Shown here piece after piece: positions 28,021-37,792 of a stretch of 64,000 nt of DNA. Position numbers and translations under genes: made by a program. Positions within the stretch are counted from its first letter, which is position 1, and the number at the start of each line of letters is the position of its first letter. This stretch comes from Desulfuromonas acetoxidans DSM 684. GTDB lineage: Bacteria > Desulfobacterota > Desulfuromonadia > Desulfuromonadales > Desulfuromonadaceae. The stretch is taken from positions 39,880-103,879 of the forward strand of contig NZ_AAEW02000016.1 in assembly GCF_000167355.1 (NCBI RefSeq), read 5' to 3'. The notes beneath the pieces are model-generated. The model was not told the DNA's origin, searched no databases, and saw only the letters and a program-made list of their open reading frames with translations.

Positions 28021-30000
28021 ATGCTGACACAAGCCCAGAAAGATGCCCTGAAGCAGCTCACCTTTGAACACCTGAGCCTGCAACGCCTGTTTACCCTGCA
28101 GCAACAACCACAAACAATCACACAACTGGACGATGCTGAGCTTGTCGAGTTCCTGACCATTGCCAACAGCTTCTACCGCGATGGTCAACCATTGATCTCC
28201 GACCACGATTACGACCATATTGCCTTGGCTGAACTGAAGACGCGCCAACCAAGTCATCCGTTTCTCCACACCGTTGAACCGGAACCAAAGTTCACGGGCA
28301 AAACCGTTGAGCTTCCTGCACGCATGCTCTCGACGGAAAAAGCCTACACGGACAAGGAGTTAAGCGATTGGTTGAAACGCATCCATAAAGCGGCAAACGA
28401 GATTGGCCGCGACCCAGCGGGGCTGCAGTTTCGCATCACCCCTAAGCTGGATGGCTTTGCAGCTTTCGATGACGGTGACCGACTCTACACACGTGGCGAT
28501 GGTCGCCGCGGCACCGATATCACCCGGGCGTTTGAGCGCGGCCTGGTCGTCGCCAACAATCAGCCACGTGGATTGGGCGCCGGGGAGATTGTTGTCCAGC
28601 GCAGTTATTTTGCCGCCAATCTGGCTCAGGACTATGAAAACCCACGTAACTTTCAGGCCAGTGTTGTCAAAGAAAAGGCGTTGGAGCCCGCCGTAGAACA
28701 AGCCCTTGGCAACCAGGCGGTGGTTTTCTACCCCTTTTCCACCCTGCCGTACCGTGTGCGCCGTAGTGATGATCTGATCGATTCTGTTGCCGCCCTAAGC
28801 CGAGAACTGCGCGCCAGCCTCGATTACGACATGGACGGCATCGTTATTGAGATTACCGATGACGAACTAAAAACCTACATGGGCGCCACCCGCCATCATC
28901 ACCGCTGGCAGATCGCCTACAAACAGAATCAGGAAAAAGCCGAGGTCAAAGTCCTCCAGGTGGTGCCACAGACATCGCGCTCTGGGCGGGTCAACCCTGT
29001 GGCCGAAGTGGAACCGACCCGGCTCAGTGGTGCCCTGATCCAACGCGCTACCGCTCATCATTACGGCATGGTCCGTGACAAGGGGATCGGGCCCGATGCC
29101 GTCATTGAGCTAACCCGCAGCGGCGAAGTGATCCCCAAGATCATTGACGTGGTCAAGGCGGTTGAACCGCAGATCCCGGCCTCCTGCCCCAGTTGCGATA
29201 CGGAGCTGTTCTGGGACAGCGACTACCTGTACTGTCCCAACAACACCGGTTGTCCGGCGCAGATCAGCCACACAATTGAGCATTTTTTCCGTACATTAGG
29301 CAACATCGACGGCTTTGGTCCGGCGACCATCGAAAAACTGTATACCAACAATATCCGCACCATCGATGCGGTGTATGGCCTACAGGCTGATCAGCTTGAA
29401 GGGATGGGCTTCGGCCCAAAACAGTCGGAAAACCTGGTCAACGAACTGCAACGCAGTCGCCATGAAGTCATAGAGGACTGGCGCTTTCTCGCTGCCTTTG
29501 GCGTCTTTCGCATGGGTGGCGGCAACTGTGAACGCCTGCTCGGCCATCATCGTCTGGAGGAGATCTTCGAACTCAGCGAGGAACAGATTGTCGCCATCGA
29601 AGGTTTTGCCGAGAGAACTGCGGAGGTGGTGGTCAAAGGGTTCGCCCGCATCCGTCCACTCTTTGACAAATTGCAGGCCCTCGGGTTCAATCTGCAGCGC
29701 ACGCCTCTGGTCAGCGAGTTGCAGGCCAGTGGTGCATTGAACCCGATCGCCGGAAAACTGCTGGTTTTCACCGGCACCATGACCCACGGCAGCCGTGACG
29801 ACATGAAGGCCGAAGCCAAAAAGCTTGGCGCCAAGGTGGGAGCTTCTGTGACGGGTAAAACCGACTACTTGGTCACCGGAGACAAGGTCGGCGCCAGCAA
29901 ACTGAACGCCGCAACGAGTAAAGGGGTGGAAATTCTCACCGAAGAGCAGTACCTTAAACTAATCGGCACAACCATCTCTTCAGCTAAGGAGCAGTCATGA
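28021..30000 (+). CDS. NAD-dependent DNA ligase, divergent LigA
   Basis: Seals nicks in DNA using NAD+. The 659 residues keep the full LigA architecture: NAD-specific domain Ia (FYRDGQPLISDHDYDHI, about 51-67), adenylation motif KLDG with Lys142, OB-fold (SGRVNPVAEVEPTRLSGALI), four-Cys zinc finger (CPSCDTELFW and CPNNTGC), helix-hairpin-helix repeats and a C-terminal BRCT domain (about 575-650). Several normally strong segments are unusual, for example NPRNFQASVVKEKAL in place of the NPRNAAAG-type loop and ITPKLDGFAA around the lysine. It could be an accessory second ligase or the only one; the window cannot tell. No strong ribosome-binding site precedes the ATG at 28021. Confidence 0.85.
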   Translation: MLTQAQKDALKQLTFEHLSLQRLFTLQQQPQTITQLDDAELVEFLTIANSFYRDGQPLISDHDYDHIALAELKTRQPSHPFLHTVEPEPKFTGKTVELPARMLSTEKAYTDKELSDWLKRIHKAANEIGRDPAGLQFRITPKLDGFAAFDDGDRLYTRGDGRRGTDITRAFERGLVVANNQPRGLGAGEIVVQRSYFAANLAQDYENPRNFQASVVKEKALEPAVEQALGNQAVVFYPFSTLPYRVRRSDDLIDSVAALSRELRASLDYDMDGIVIEITDDELKTYMGATRHHHRWQIAYKQNQEKAEVKVLQVVPQTSRSGRVNPVAEVEPTRLSGALIQRATAHHYGMVRDKGIGPDAVIELTRSGEVIPKIIDVVKAVEPQIPASCPSCDTELFWDSDYLYCPNNTGCPAQISHTIEHFFRTLGNIDGFGPATIEKLYTNNIRTIDAVYGLQADQLEGMGFGPKQSENLVNELQRSRHEVIEDWRFLAAFGVFRMGGGNCERLLGHHRLEEIFELSEEQIVAIEGFAERTAEVVVKGFARIRPLFDKLQALGFNLQRTPLVSELQASGALNPIAGKLLVFTGTMTHGSRDDMKAEAKKLGAKVGASVTGKTDYLVTGDKVGASKLNAATSKGVEILTEEQYLKLIGTTISSAKEQS

Positions 30001-30275
30001 ATCTGATTCGCGCAACGCTACGCATTTCCGGACGGGTTCAAGGTGTGGGTTACCGCAATTTTGTCCAACAAAGCGCCACCTCTTTTGCCCTGACCGGTTG
30101 GGCTCGCAATTGCACGGATGGCGATGTCGAGGTGGTTGTTGAAGGGGAAGAAGGGGATATCCGCCACCTGATCAACTGCTGTCAGCAGGGGCCATCACGC
30201 GCCCAGGTCGATAAAGTCAACATGAGCCTGTCCGCGCACACCGGCGAATTCGGCAGCTTTTCGATTCGCTATTGA
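29997..30275 (+). CDS. acyP: Acylphosphatase
   Basis: Small cytosolic enzyme hydrolysing carboxyl-phosphate bonds. The 92 residues carry the signature GRVQGVGYRNFV, with the phosphate-binding arginine, and GWARNCTDGDVEVVVEGE with the catalytic asparagine. AAGGAG precedes the ATG, which overlaps the ligase stop as ATGA. Its 3' end overlaps the convergent rsmI stop by 7 bases. Confidence 0.95.
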   Translation: MNLIRATLRISGRVQGVGYRNFVQQSATSFALTGWARNCTDGDVEVVVEGEEGDIRHLINCCQQGPSRAQVDKVNMSLSAHTGEFGSFSIRY

Positions 30276-31132
30276 GGGTCGAGTTGGCCCTTCTCTCTAA
30301 GCTGGACGGCCAGCGCATAGACCTCGCTGCCACTGAGGCCATGCAGCTTAGCCACCTGTTTGGCTACCACCTTCATCGGCTGGTCGGTGTCCCTCAACTC
30401 ACGCAACAAGGACTCTTCGACACTCTCTTCAATGGGCTGCGGCTCAGCCGGAGCCAACAAGACAACAATCTCGCCACGCACTTTACCCTGTGAAAAATAC
30501 TCCAGCACCTCACGGGCCGTTCCGCCAACCCGTTCTTCATGCAATTTGGTCAGCTCACGTACCACCACCAGTTGCCGCTCTTCACCCAACACTTCAATGA
30601 CATCGCCGAGAAAGTTAATCAGACGGTGCGGCGCTTCATAAAACACCATGGTGCGTTGTTCTGCGACAAAGCATTGCAAAGCCTGGCGTCGCGCCTGTTG
30701 CTTAGCCGGCAGAAATCCTTCGAAGCAAAACCGATCCGTCGGCAGCCCGGCCATGGACAGAGCCGCAACACAGGCACTGGCCCCCGGTACGGGATGAACA
30801 ACAATGCCGGCCTCGCAACACCGCTGCACCAACAGACTGCCGGGGTCGGAAATCGCCGGAGTTCCGGCATCACTGATCAGAGCAATATCTTCACCACGCT
30901 GCAACCGTTGGATCAGATAATCCCCCTTGCGTGCCTCATTATGTTCAAAACATGAGGTCAAAGGGGTCTCAATACCGAAGTGGGTGCATAACCGACGACT
31001 ATGGCGGGTATCCTCAGCCGCGATCAGCGAAACGTCCTTAAGTACCCGGATAGCGCGAAAAGTCATATCCTCCAGATTGCCAATGGGCGTTGCCACCACA
31101 TAAAGTGCCCCGAAAGGTACACTATCCGACAT
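30269..31132 (-). CDS. rsmI: 16S rRNA 2'-O-methyltransferase RsmI
   Basis: Methylates the ribose of C1402 of 16S rRNA, the same nucleotide RsmH modifies. The 287 residues have the tetrapyrrole-methylase fold with LYVVATPIGNLEDMTFRA, AEDTRHSRRL, ALISDAGTPAISDPG and FEGFLPAK. The ATG at 31132 with GGAGG upstream overlaps the nadE end by 11 bases; the extension to 31216 is inside nadE. Confidence 0.95.
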   Translation of the reverse strand: MSDSVPFGALYVVATPIGNLEDMTFRAIRVLKDVSLIAAEDTRHSRRLCTHFGIETPLTSCFEHNEARKGDYLIQRLQRGEDIALISDAGTPAISDPGSLLVQRCCEAGIVVHPVPGASACVAALSMAGLPTDRFCFEGFLPAKQQARRQALQCFVAEQRTMVFYEAPHRLINFLGDVIEVLGEERQLVVVRELTKLHEERVGGTAREVLEYFSQGKVRGEIVVLLAPAEPQPIEESVEESLLRELRDTDQPMKVVAKQVAKLHGLSGSEVYALAVQLREKGQLDPQ

Positions 31133-33077
31133 GCAAGCCCTCCAATTCATCCAACCACAGTTGCACACAGGCATCGCTGGGCATACGCCAGTCACCGCGT
31201 GGCGACAAGGCGACACTACCGACCTTGGGCCCGTCAGGCAAACAGGAGCGCTTGAACTGCTGCGAGAAGAAGCGCCGGAAAAATACCTGCAGCCACTTCA
31301 GCAATGTCGCATCGTCGTAGCGCTCAGCAAAGGCCTGGCGGGCAAGGAAGAACACCTTACGCGGTGCGAACTGATGGCGCACCACCTGGAACAGGTAAAA
31401 ATCGTGCAACTCATATGGGCCGACATGATCCTCAGTCACCTGACTGATCTCCCCGGCTTCATCCGGCGGTAGCAATTCCGGCGACACCGGCGTTGCACAG
31501 ATATCTTCAAGCACGCGACGGGTTTCACCGCAAAAGCTGGCCTGCGCACACCAAGACACCAGGTAACGCACCAGGGTTTTCGGCACCCCGCAGTTCACCC
31601 CATACATGGACATATGGTCAGCATTATAGGTGCACCAACCCAAGGCCAACTCCGACAGATCCCCAGTACCGATAACAATACCACCCACCTGATTGGCGAT
31701 ATCCATCAGCAACTGAGTGCGTTCCCGCGCCTGGCTGTTTTCATAGGTGATGTTGTGGACCGACTCATCGTGGCCAATATCGGCGAAGTGCTGACGCACT
31801 GCCGCATCAATGGAGATAATCCGACACTGGGCCCCCAACAGGTCAATCAGCGACTCAGCATTACCCCGGGTGCGCGTTGTCGTGCCAAAACCGGGCATGG
31901 TGACCGCCGTAATCCCTTGAGGGTCAAGATCAAGCTTTTCAAAGGCTTTGACCGTGACCAGCAAGGCCAGGGTTGAGTCCAGGCCACCGGAAATTCCGAT
32001 CACCACATTGCGAACACCGATATGGTTAAGCCGCTTAGCCAACGCCGTTGTCTGCAGAGCAAAGATCTCTTCACAGCGCTGATCGCGTTCATTCAGATTG
32101 GCCGGCACAAACGGATGGCACGGCAACGGCCGGTGCAACGGCGTATGTGCATGCTCTGCGCAATTGAATTCAATCTTGCGATACGCGTTCTGGGCGGAAC
32201 TGGCGGCAAAACTGTTATTCTTATGGCGCTCATTGTACAGTCGGTCAATATCCACATCACCAATCGCCAATTGCGTGGCAAAACTGAAACGTTCGGTTTC
32301 TGCCAGCAGTTGGCCGTTCTCAGCAATCAACGAATGACCGGAAAACACCAGATCGGTGCTCGATTCGCCGGGTCCAGCCGAAGCATAGGCATAGGCCGCC
32401 AGGCACCGGGCCGATTGTGACTGCACCAGTTGCCGCCGATAATCCTGCTTGCCAAGAATTTCCGGACTGGCCGATAGATTGACCAAAACCGTGGCTCCGG
32501 CCACCGCCATCTGGCCACTGGGGGGATTAGCCACCCAGCCGTCTTCACAGATTTCGACACCAAGAACACAGCCCGGCAACTCCTTCTGGCGAAACAGCAG
32601 ATCATCGCCAAACGGCACCATCGCACCACACAAAGAGATCTCATCGGCAGTGCGATCAGCCGCCGCAGAAAACCAGCGCTCCTCATAAAATTCCTGGGTG
32701 TTGGGCAGAAAGTTTTTCGGCACCACGCCGAGGATCTCGCCACCACTGATCACCACAGCACAATTGAACAGTCGGCCCCCTTGAGCAATGGGCGCTCCGA
32801 CAATGAGGATCATCTGCTCATGGCGGGTCATCTTTTTCAGATCGCCCAACACCTGGCGGGTGCGCTCAAGCAAAATGGACTGAAAAAACAGGTCACCACA
32901 ACCGTAACCGGTCAAACTCAATTCAGGGAAAACCACGCAATGGCAGCCCTGTTTTTTGGCGCGCAATGCCGCTGATGTAATCTGTTCAGCATTAAATTCG
33001 AGGTCGGCGATACGGTGCTCAACCGACGCCACGGCCAGTCGAAAATAGCCAAAACGGGCAATCTGTGTTTTGTTCAT
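31122..33077 (-). CDS. nadE: Glutamine-dependent NAD+ synthetase
   Basis: Last step of NAD synthesis, amidating deamido-NAD with glutamine-derived ammonia. The 651 residues have an N-terminal nitrilase-type glutaminase (VVFPELSLTGYG glutamate, NFLPNTQEFYEERWF lysine region, GVEICEDGW cysteine) and a C-terminal synthetase with the P-loop VIGISGGLDSTLAL and GTGDLSELALGWCTYNADHM. The ATG at 33077 is spaced six bases from AGGAA; an ATG two codons upstream is possible. It sits between yraN and rsmI in one operon. Confidence 0.96.
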   Translation of the reverse strand: MNKTQIARFGYFRLAVASVEHRIADLEFNAEQITSAALRAKKQGCHCVVFPELSLTGYGCGDLFFQSILLERTRQVLGDLKKMTRHEQMILIVGAPIAQGGRLFNCAVVISGGEILGVVPKNFLPNTQEFYEERWFSAAADRTADEISLCGAMVPFGDDLLFRQKELPGCVLGVEICEDGWVANPPSGQMAVAGATVLVNLSASPEILGKQDYRRQLVQSQSARCLAAYAYASAGPGESSTDLVFSGHSLIAENGQLLAETERFSFATQLAIGDVDIDRLYNERHKNNSFAASSAQNAYRKIEFNCAEHAHTPLHRPLPCHPFVPANLNERDQRCEEIFALQTTALAKRLNHIGVRNVVIGISGGLDSTLALLVTVKAFEKLDLDPQGITAVTMPGFGTTTRTRGNAESLIDLLGAQCRIISIDAAVRQHFADIGHDESVHNITYENSQARERTQLLMDIANQVGGIVIGTGDLSELALGWCTYNADHMSMYGVNCGVPKTLVRYLVSWCAQASFCGETRRVLEDICATPVSPELLPPDEAGEISQVTEDHVGPYELHDFYLFQVVRHQFAPRKVFFLARQAFAERYDDATLLKWLQVFFRRFFSQQFKRSCLPDGPKVGSVALSPRGDWRMPSDACVQLWLDELEGLHVG

Positions 33078-33151
33078 ACTCATTTCCTGCGAGATGGTTA
33101 ACGGGCTGCGAAAAAGCCAGTGAAGCTCAGCAACGGATCAATGCCATTGGT

Positions 33152-33517
33152 TCAATGGAGCTCAAACGCATCAACAATATGATTAATCTGCGTTTTGTCG
33201 CCATCCACATTGATGGCAATCACATCGAATCGCACCGTCTGCGTTGACGGTTGCTGGGTTGTCAAATAATGCTGGGCCGTGGCAATAATTTGCTGCTGTT
33301 TACGTGGTGTCACCGCTTCCTGTGGGGTTCCATAGCAGCGACTTTTGCGGGTTTTCACCTCAACAAAAGCCAATGTTTTTCCACGTCGGACAATCAGATC
33401 AATCTCACCGTAATGACAGCGATAGTTACAGGTAACAATCCGGTAGAGACGGCGGCGCAAATAATCAGCGGCCTGCTGTTCTCCCCAGCGGCCCAATGTC
33501 AACCGCTGCTGAGTCAC
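33152..33517 (-). CDS. YraN family (UPF0102) nuclease-like protein
   Basis: A 121-residue protein of the UPF0102 family, a predicted Holliday-junction-resolvase-like endonuclease fold with GRWGEQQAADYL, GEIDLIVRRGKTLAFVEVKTR (the D-ExK nuclease core) and TPRKQQQIIATAQ. The start is GTG at 33517, overlapping the rnhB stop as GTGA. The neighbour rnhB is a very common partner. The cellular substrate is not established. Confidence 0.93.
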   Translation of the reverse strand: MTQQRLTLGRWGEQQAADYLRRRLYRIVTCNYRCHYGEIDLIVRRGKTLAFVEVKTRKSRCYGTPQEAVTPRKQQQIIATAQHYLTTQQPSTQTVRFDVIAINVDGDKTQINHIVDAFELH

Positions 33518-34146
33518 AGATGCTCCCGTACTCCGCCAAAGGTCTTGCGATGAAGCGGACAGGGGCCGTGCTCAGCGATCAACTGGCGATGACGGGCACT
33601 GCCGTAACCTTTATGACCTTCAAAACCGTAGTCAGGATAGTGCCGCGCATACACCTTCATCATCCGGTCACGCACCACTTTGGCAATGACTGAAGCCGCC
33701 GCCACAGAAAGCGAGCGTGAGTCACCTTTTTTGATGGTTTGCTGGTCGATGGATAACGGCAACGGCGTGATACCGTCAATCAGCAGGTGTTGCGGCGTCA
33801 CTTTAAGGCGCGCAACAGCCCGGCACATGGACTGTACTGTGGCCTGCAGGATATTGATCTCATCAATCTCTTCGGCATGAGCAAAGCCAACGCCGACGGC
33901 GAGGGCCTGCTGACGTATGGGACCAAACAACTGTTCGCGTTTTTTTTCGGTGAGTTTTTTTGAGTCGTTCAGACCGGGAAGATCAAAGTGCTCAGGAAGA
34001 ATAACGGCAGCGGCCACAACAGGCCCGGCCAACGGACCTCGTCCGGCTTCATCAATACCGGCGACCAGAGTGGTTCCCTGGCGGCGCAACTGACGTTCAA
34101 AATAGGTCGGATCGATGAGATCATCATCGAACAAGGATAAAGTCAC
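33514..34146 (-). CDS. rnhB: Ribonuclease HII
   Basis: Removes ribonucleotides and RNA from DNA hybrids. The 210 residues contain the catalytic GIDEAGRGPLAGPVVAAAV, the SKKL segment and SVAAASVIAKVVRD with the later acidic residues. The start is GTG at 34146 with AAGGAG seven bases upstream. It lies 165 bp beyond the rplS terminator, and a candidate -10 box (TATACT) is present there without a clear -35. Confidence 0.96.
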   Translation of the reverse strand: MTLSLFDDDLIDPTYFERQLRRQGTTLVAGIDEAGRGPLAGPVVAAAVILPEHFDLPGLNDSKKLTEKKREQLFGPIRQQALAVGVGFAHAEEIDEINILQATVQSMCRAVARLKVTPQHLLIDGITPLPLSIDQQTIKKGDSRSLSVAAASVIAKVVRDRMMKVYARHYPDYGFEGHKGYGSARHRQLIAEHGPCPLHRKTFGGVREHL

Positions 34147-34311
34147 GTTTCAACTCCTTGGCACAACACCCTGTCATCGTGATCACTGTTCAACAACTTC
34201 GTGGTCACCAGTATAGGGCAGGCGGAGCAAAACCGCTAAGGATAAATCCCGAGGGAAAAGAGCTATTCGTAAAAAGCAACGGACGGCTTTTTGCAAAACT
34301 CAGAGAGACGC

Positions 34312-34350
34312 AAAAGAGTCCCGCAGAGCAGTGCTCTGCGGGACTCTTTT
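34312..34350. terminator. Strong bidirectional terminator after rplS
   Basis: AAAAGAGTCCCGCAGAGC pairs perfectly with GCTCTGCGGGACTCTTTT around a 3-base loop. It begins three bases beyond the rplS stop and closes the ffh-rplS operon. Confidence 0.92.
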
Positions 34351-34353
34351 GAA

Positions 34354-34701
34354 TTAGTTCTGACGGATCTCGCGAATACGAGCCGCTTTACCTTGCAGTT
34401 GACGCAGGTAGTAAAGCTTGGCGCGACGTACGCGACCTACCGTAACAACCTCGATCTTATCGAGCATCGGTGAATGCAGCGGGAAAATCCGCTCAACGCC
34501 CATGCCGCTGGAGATCTTGCGAACGGTAAAGGTGGAACCGATACCACGGTTGACACGTTTGATGCACATCCCCTGAAAAACCTGGATACGCTGTTTGTCA
34601 CCTTCAACAATTTTTACGTGAACGCGCAGAGTATCACCCGCCTTGAATTGGGGGATATCCTGTTTCATCTGCTCGTTGCCAATCTGTTCAACAATGTTCA
34701 T
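34354..34701 (-). CDS. rplS: 50S ribosomal protein L19
   Basis: L19 sits at the 30S-50S interface. The 115 residues include [27 protein letters not shown] and [18 protein letters not shown], ending in [25 protein letters not shown] is five bases before the ATG at 34701; the adjacent ATG at 34704 is possible. Last gene of the ffh operon. Confidence 0.97.
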   Translation of the reverse strand: MNIVEQIGNEQMKQDIPQFKAGDTLRVHVKIVEGDKQRIQVFQGMCIKRVNRGIGSTFTVRKISSGMGVERIFPLHSPMLDKIEVVTVGRVRRAKLYYLRQLQGKAARIREIRQN

Positions 34702-34731
34702 CATTGCCTCCTTGTTTATCTGTCAAATTCG

Positions 34732-35481
34732 TTATTTATCTTTTTTCTCCTGACGCAACATCTGGCGGTGCTGTTCCAACTCCACCCGATCCTGTTCCGT
34801 CAACGAGACATGTTCCAGCAAATCCGGCCGCCGCTGCAGTGTTCTGAGCAACTGCTGGCTGCGTCGCCAGGCGGCGATCCGTGCATGATCGCCAGACAAC
34901 AGCACCTCGGGAACCTTGCGCCCCTCAAATTCAGCCGGGCGCGTATAGTGGGGATGTTCCAACAGGCCATCCGAAAACGAATCCGCTTCGGCACTGCCCT
35001 GACTCCCCAGAACCCCAGGTACCAATCGTGCCACAGCATCAATAATCACCATGGCGGGTAATTCACCACCGGTCAATACAAAGTCACCGATGGAATATTC
35101 CTCATCAACGTAGCTGCGCACACGCTCGTCGAACCCTTCATAACGACCACAGAGAAAAATCAGACTTTCCTCTTCAGCCAATTGAGCCGCCCGCTGCTGA
35201 GTGAATCGCTGTCCCTGTGGGGACATCATCAGCACACGTGCTCGAGGGTGCTGTTGTTTAAGACTCTGGATGGCGCGACATAAAGGCTCGGGCTTCATCA
35301 CCATTCCATCGCCACCCCCATACGGGGTATCATCAGTGACCTGATGACGGCCTTCGGCCCAATCACGCAACGGATGCGCCGTGATTTGAACCAGTCCTTT
35401 TGCAACAGCTTTACCGATAATACTACCGGCAAACGGAGAATCAAACATCTCCGGAAATAATGTCACAACCTCGAATTTCAT
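34732..35481 (-). CDS. trmD: tRNA (guanine-N1-)-methyltransferase
   Basis: Methylates G37 of tRNAs to prevent frameshifting. The 249 residues have the SPOUT trefoil-knot motifs [30 protein letters not shown] and the [13 protein letters not shown] segment. The ATG at 35481 overlaps the rimM stop as ATGA. Confidence 0.97.
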   Translation of the reverse strand: MKFEVVTLFPEMFDSPFAGSIIGKAVAKGLVQITAHPLRDWAEGRHQVTDDTPYGGGDGMVMKPEPLCRAIQSLKQQHPRARVLMMSPQGQRFTQQRAAQLAEEESLIFLCGRYEGFDERVRSYVDEEYSIGDFVLTGGELPAMVIIDAVARLVPGVLGSQGSAEADSFSDGLLEHPHYTRPAEFEGRKVPEVLLSGDHARIAAWRRSQQLLRTLQRRPDLLEHVSLTEQDRVELEQHRQMLRQEKKDK

Positions 35482-36008
35482 TCGTTGACCTCAACCAGGC
35501 CATCCGGCAAATCGACTTGAATCACCCCCCGATCCAGATCAATCTCCGTGATCAGGGCGGCCACTGCCGGAAACATCACTTCACCATGGGGACCTTCAAC
35601 AACATACACATCATGTGCCCCGGTTTCGAGAAGTGACGTCAGAACTCCAAGCTTTCCAGCCCGCTTGTCCACCACCTGCAACCCTTCCAGTTGGTGCCAG
35701 TAATGGCTGTCTTCGTCCAGATCGGGAAGTTCATCCACAGCCATATACACCTCAGCCCCGACAAACGACTCAATCTTATTGATGTGTTCAAACCCCTTGA
35801 GCACCAGCAGAATCTGCTGTTTGTGCCAGGAGCTTTTCGTCACATCGGCAACAACACGGCGATTGTCCCGGCAGACCAGTTCAACCTGCGTTGCTTCAAG
35901 CAATGCCTGCGACCCGGAAGTCACAGGTCGTATTTTCATATCCCCACGCAATCCGTGGGTCCCAATAATCGTTCCAGCATGAAACAGGTGTTGGGATGTT
36001 GCGCTCAC
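35478..36008 (-). CDS. rimM: Ribosome maturation factor RimM
   Basis: Assists assembly of the 30S head. The protein has the N-terminal [18 protein letters not shown] motif and a C-terminal PRC-barrel ([17 protein letters not shown] and the following segment). The frame stays open to a GTG at 36059 inside rpsP. I choose the GTG at 36008, which starts 13 bases after the rpsP stop and gives the usual short lead before [11 protein letters not shown] (176 residues); its ribosome-binding site is weak. Many relatives have a small KH-domain gene between rpsP and rimM; none fits here. Confidence 0.9.
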   Translation of the reverse strand: MSATSQHLFHAGTIIGTHGLRGDMKIRPVTSGSQALLEATQVELVCRDNRRVVADVTKSSWHKQQILLVLKGFEHINKIESFVGAEVYMAVDELPDLDEDSHYWHQLEGLQVVDKRAGKLGVLTSLLETGAHDVYVVEGPHGEVMFPAVAALITEIDLDRGVIQVDLPDGLVEVNE

Positions 36009-36021
36009 CGTGTTTACCAGC

Positions 36022-36291
36022 TTATGCAACCGGCTTTTGGGTGAATTTTTCCCAGACACCTTCCTGGCGCAGAATTTGGCGAACAGTTTCAGAGGGTTGC
36101 GCCCCCTTGTTCAGCCAAGCCAGTGCGCGTTCTTCGTTGAGAGCCACCATTTTCGGCTCAACGAGGGGATTGTACTGACCAAGGTTTTCGATGTAACGAC
36201 CGTCACGGGGACAACGCTCGTCCGCGACAACAATCTGGTAAAAAGGTTTCTTCTTAGCACCACCACGGGCCAATCTGATTTTTACGGACAT
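36022..36291 (-). CDS. rpsP: 30S ribosomal protein S16
   Basis: The 89 residues begin [20 protein letters not shown] and include [19 protein letters not shown], the S16 signature. A GAGAGGAAC sequence precedes the ATG. Second gene of the ffh operon; a small hairpin lies upstream. Confidence 0.97.
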   Translation of the reverse strand: MSVKIRLARGGAKKKPFYQIVVADERCPRDGRYIENLGQYNPLVEPKMVALNEERALAWLNKGAQPSETVRQILRQEGVWEKFTQKPVA

Positions 36292-36315
36292 GTTTCTTGT
36301 TCCTCTCTATGAATG

Positions 36316-36336
36316 GATGCCTGCTCATCAGGCATC
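36316..36336. other. Hairpin between ffh and rpsP
   Basis: GATGCCTG and CAGGCATC form a perfect 8-bp stem with a 5-base loop. No U-tract follows, so it is more likely an mRNA processing or stability element than a terminator. Confidence 0.4.
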
Positions 36337-36371
36337 TTAAAACGTTTGACTAAGGGCAAATCGGGCGTCCC

Positions 36372-37727
36372 TTAAAAGGGCAGACCGTTGCCACCGCCGC
36401 CCATGAGCCCTTTAAGACCTTTGGGACCCATTTTCTGCATTTTTTTCATCATCTTCTGCGCTTCGGTAAAGCGCTTAAGCAGTTGATTGACATCCTGAAT
36501 ACGGGTGCCACTGCCTTTGGCAATACGCAGACGACGTGAACCATTAATCATTTTATGGTTGTTACGCTCAGCCGGTGTCATCGAACCGATAATCGCCTCA
36601 ATGCGTTTAAGCTCTTTATCCGGCAATTGCATACCACCGGCTTTTTTCATCGCTTTTCCGGCACCGGGAATCATTTTCATCAACGATTCCATGGAACCCA
36701 TTTTTTTGACCATCTGCAACTGATCGCGGAAGGTTTCCAGCGTGAAACCCTCTTTACGCATTTTCTTTTCCATGCGCGCGGCGTCGTCTTTATCGATGGC
36801 GGCCTCAGCCTTTTCGATCAGGGACAGCACATCACCCATGCCGAGAATCCGTTGAGCCATACGGTCGGGATGGAATACCTCAAGGGCATCCATTTTCTCC
36901 CCCATACCAACGAATTTAATCGGCTTGCCGGTAACAGCACGCACAGACAGCGCGGCACCACCACGCGCATCACCATCAAGTTTGGTGAGAACCACACCGG
37001 TAATGTCGAGCTTCTCGTCAAAACTTTTGACGACATTGACCGCATCCTGACCAGTCATGGCATCAGCCACAAACAGAATCTCGCGCGGCTGCAATGCGTC
37101 GTTGATCCGACCCAGCTCATCCATCAACTCGCTGTCGATATGCAGACGGCCGGCAGTATCGAGAATCAGGGTGTCATGGCCATTGAGACGGGCAAACTCA
37201 CGCGCCTGTTCACAAATGGACACCGGATCGTCACCGGGCTGGGTATCAAACACGGCAACGCCGAGTTGGCGGCCGAGAGTTTTCAATTGCTCAATCGCGG
37301 CCGGACGGTAGATATCCGCCGGCACCAACAATGGATCGCGCTTATCACGACGCAGCTGTAACGCCAGCTTACCACAGGTGGTCGTTTTACCCGCCCCCTG
37401 CAGACCGCACAGCATAATCGGCACCGGTGGTTGCGCAGCCAGGTCAAGCGCTGCGTTGTCGCCCTCGCCCATCAGACGACCCAGTTCGTCACGAACAATC
37501 TTGATGACCTGTTGTGCCGGGGTCAGGCTTTTGAGCACATCGGTGCCGACCGCCCGCTCACGCACGGCGGCGACGAAATCTTTGACTACTTTGAAATTGA
37601 CATCCGCTTCAAGAAGCACCAGACGCACTTCGCGCATGGCCTCATCAACATGGCTCTCGGTCAGGCGACCTTTACCACTGAGTTTCTTGAAAACGGCGTC
37701 AAATTTATCTGTCAGGTTATCGAACAT
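36372..37727 (-). CDS. ffh: Signal recognition particle protein Ffh
   Basis: SRP54 GTPase that binds signal sequences and 4.5S RNA. The 451 residues have an N-domain, a G-domain (P-loop GLQGAGKTTTCGKLA, DTAGRLHID, LTKLDGDARGG) and a methionine-rich M-domain from about residue 325, ending in a glycine-rich tail. AGGGA precedes the ATG. First gene of the ffh-rpsP-rimM-trmD-rplS operon. Confidence 0.98.
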   Translation of the reverse strand: MFDNLTDKFDAVFKKLSGKGRLTESHVDEAMREVRLVLLEADVNFKVVKDFVAAVRERAVGTDVLKSLTPAQQVIKIVRDELGRLMGEGDNAALDLAAQPPVPIMLCGLQGAGKTTTCGKLALQLRRDKRDPLLVPADIYRPAAIEQLKTLGRQLGVAVFDTQPGDDPVSICEQAREFARLNGHDTLILDTAGRLHIDSELMDELGRINDALQPREILFVADAMTGQDAVNVVKSFDEKLDITGVVLTKLDGDARGGAALSVRAVTGKPIKFVGMGEKMDALEVFHPDRMAQRILGMGDVLSLIEKAEAAIDKDDAARMEKKMRKEGFTLETFRDQLQMVKKMGSMESLMKMIPGAGKAMKKAGGMQLPDKELKRIEAIIGSMTPAERNNHKMINGSRRLRIAKGSGTRIQDVNQLLKRFTEAQKMMKKMQKMGPKGLKGLMGGGGNGLPF

Positions 37728-37763
37728 AGCTATCCCTGCGTCTGCTAAAGTCGCAAATAGTGG

Positions 37764-37792
37764 ACTATAGTTACCCGGTCAAGGGTTGTCAA
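37764..37792 (-). promoter_or_regulatory. Promoter of the ffh operon
   Basis: TTGACA (complement of 37787-37792), 17-base spacer, TATAGT (complement of 37764-37769), near consensus. The -35 box overlaps the stop codon of the upstream DUF3343 gene. It drives five translation and secretion genes. Confidence 0.8.
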
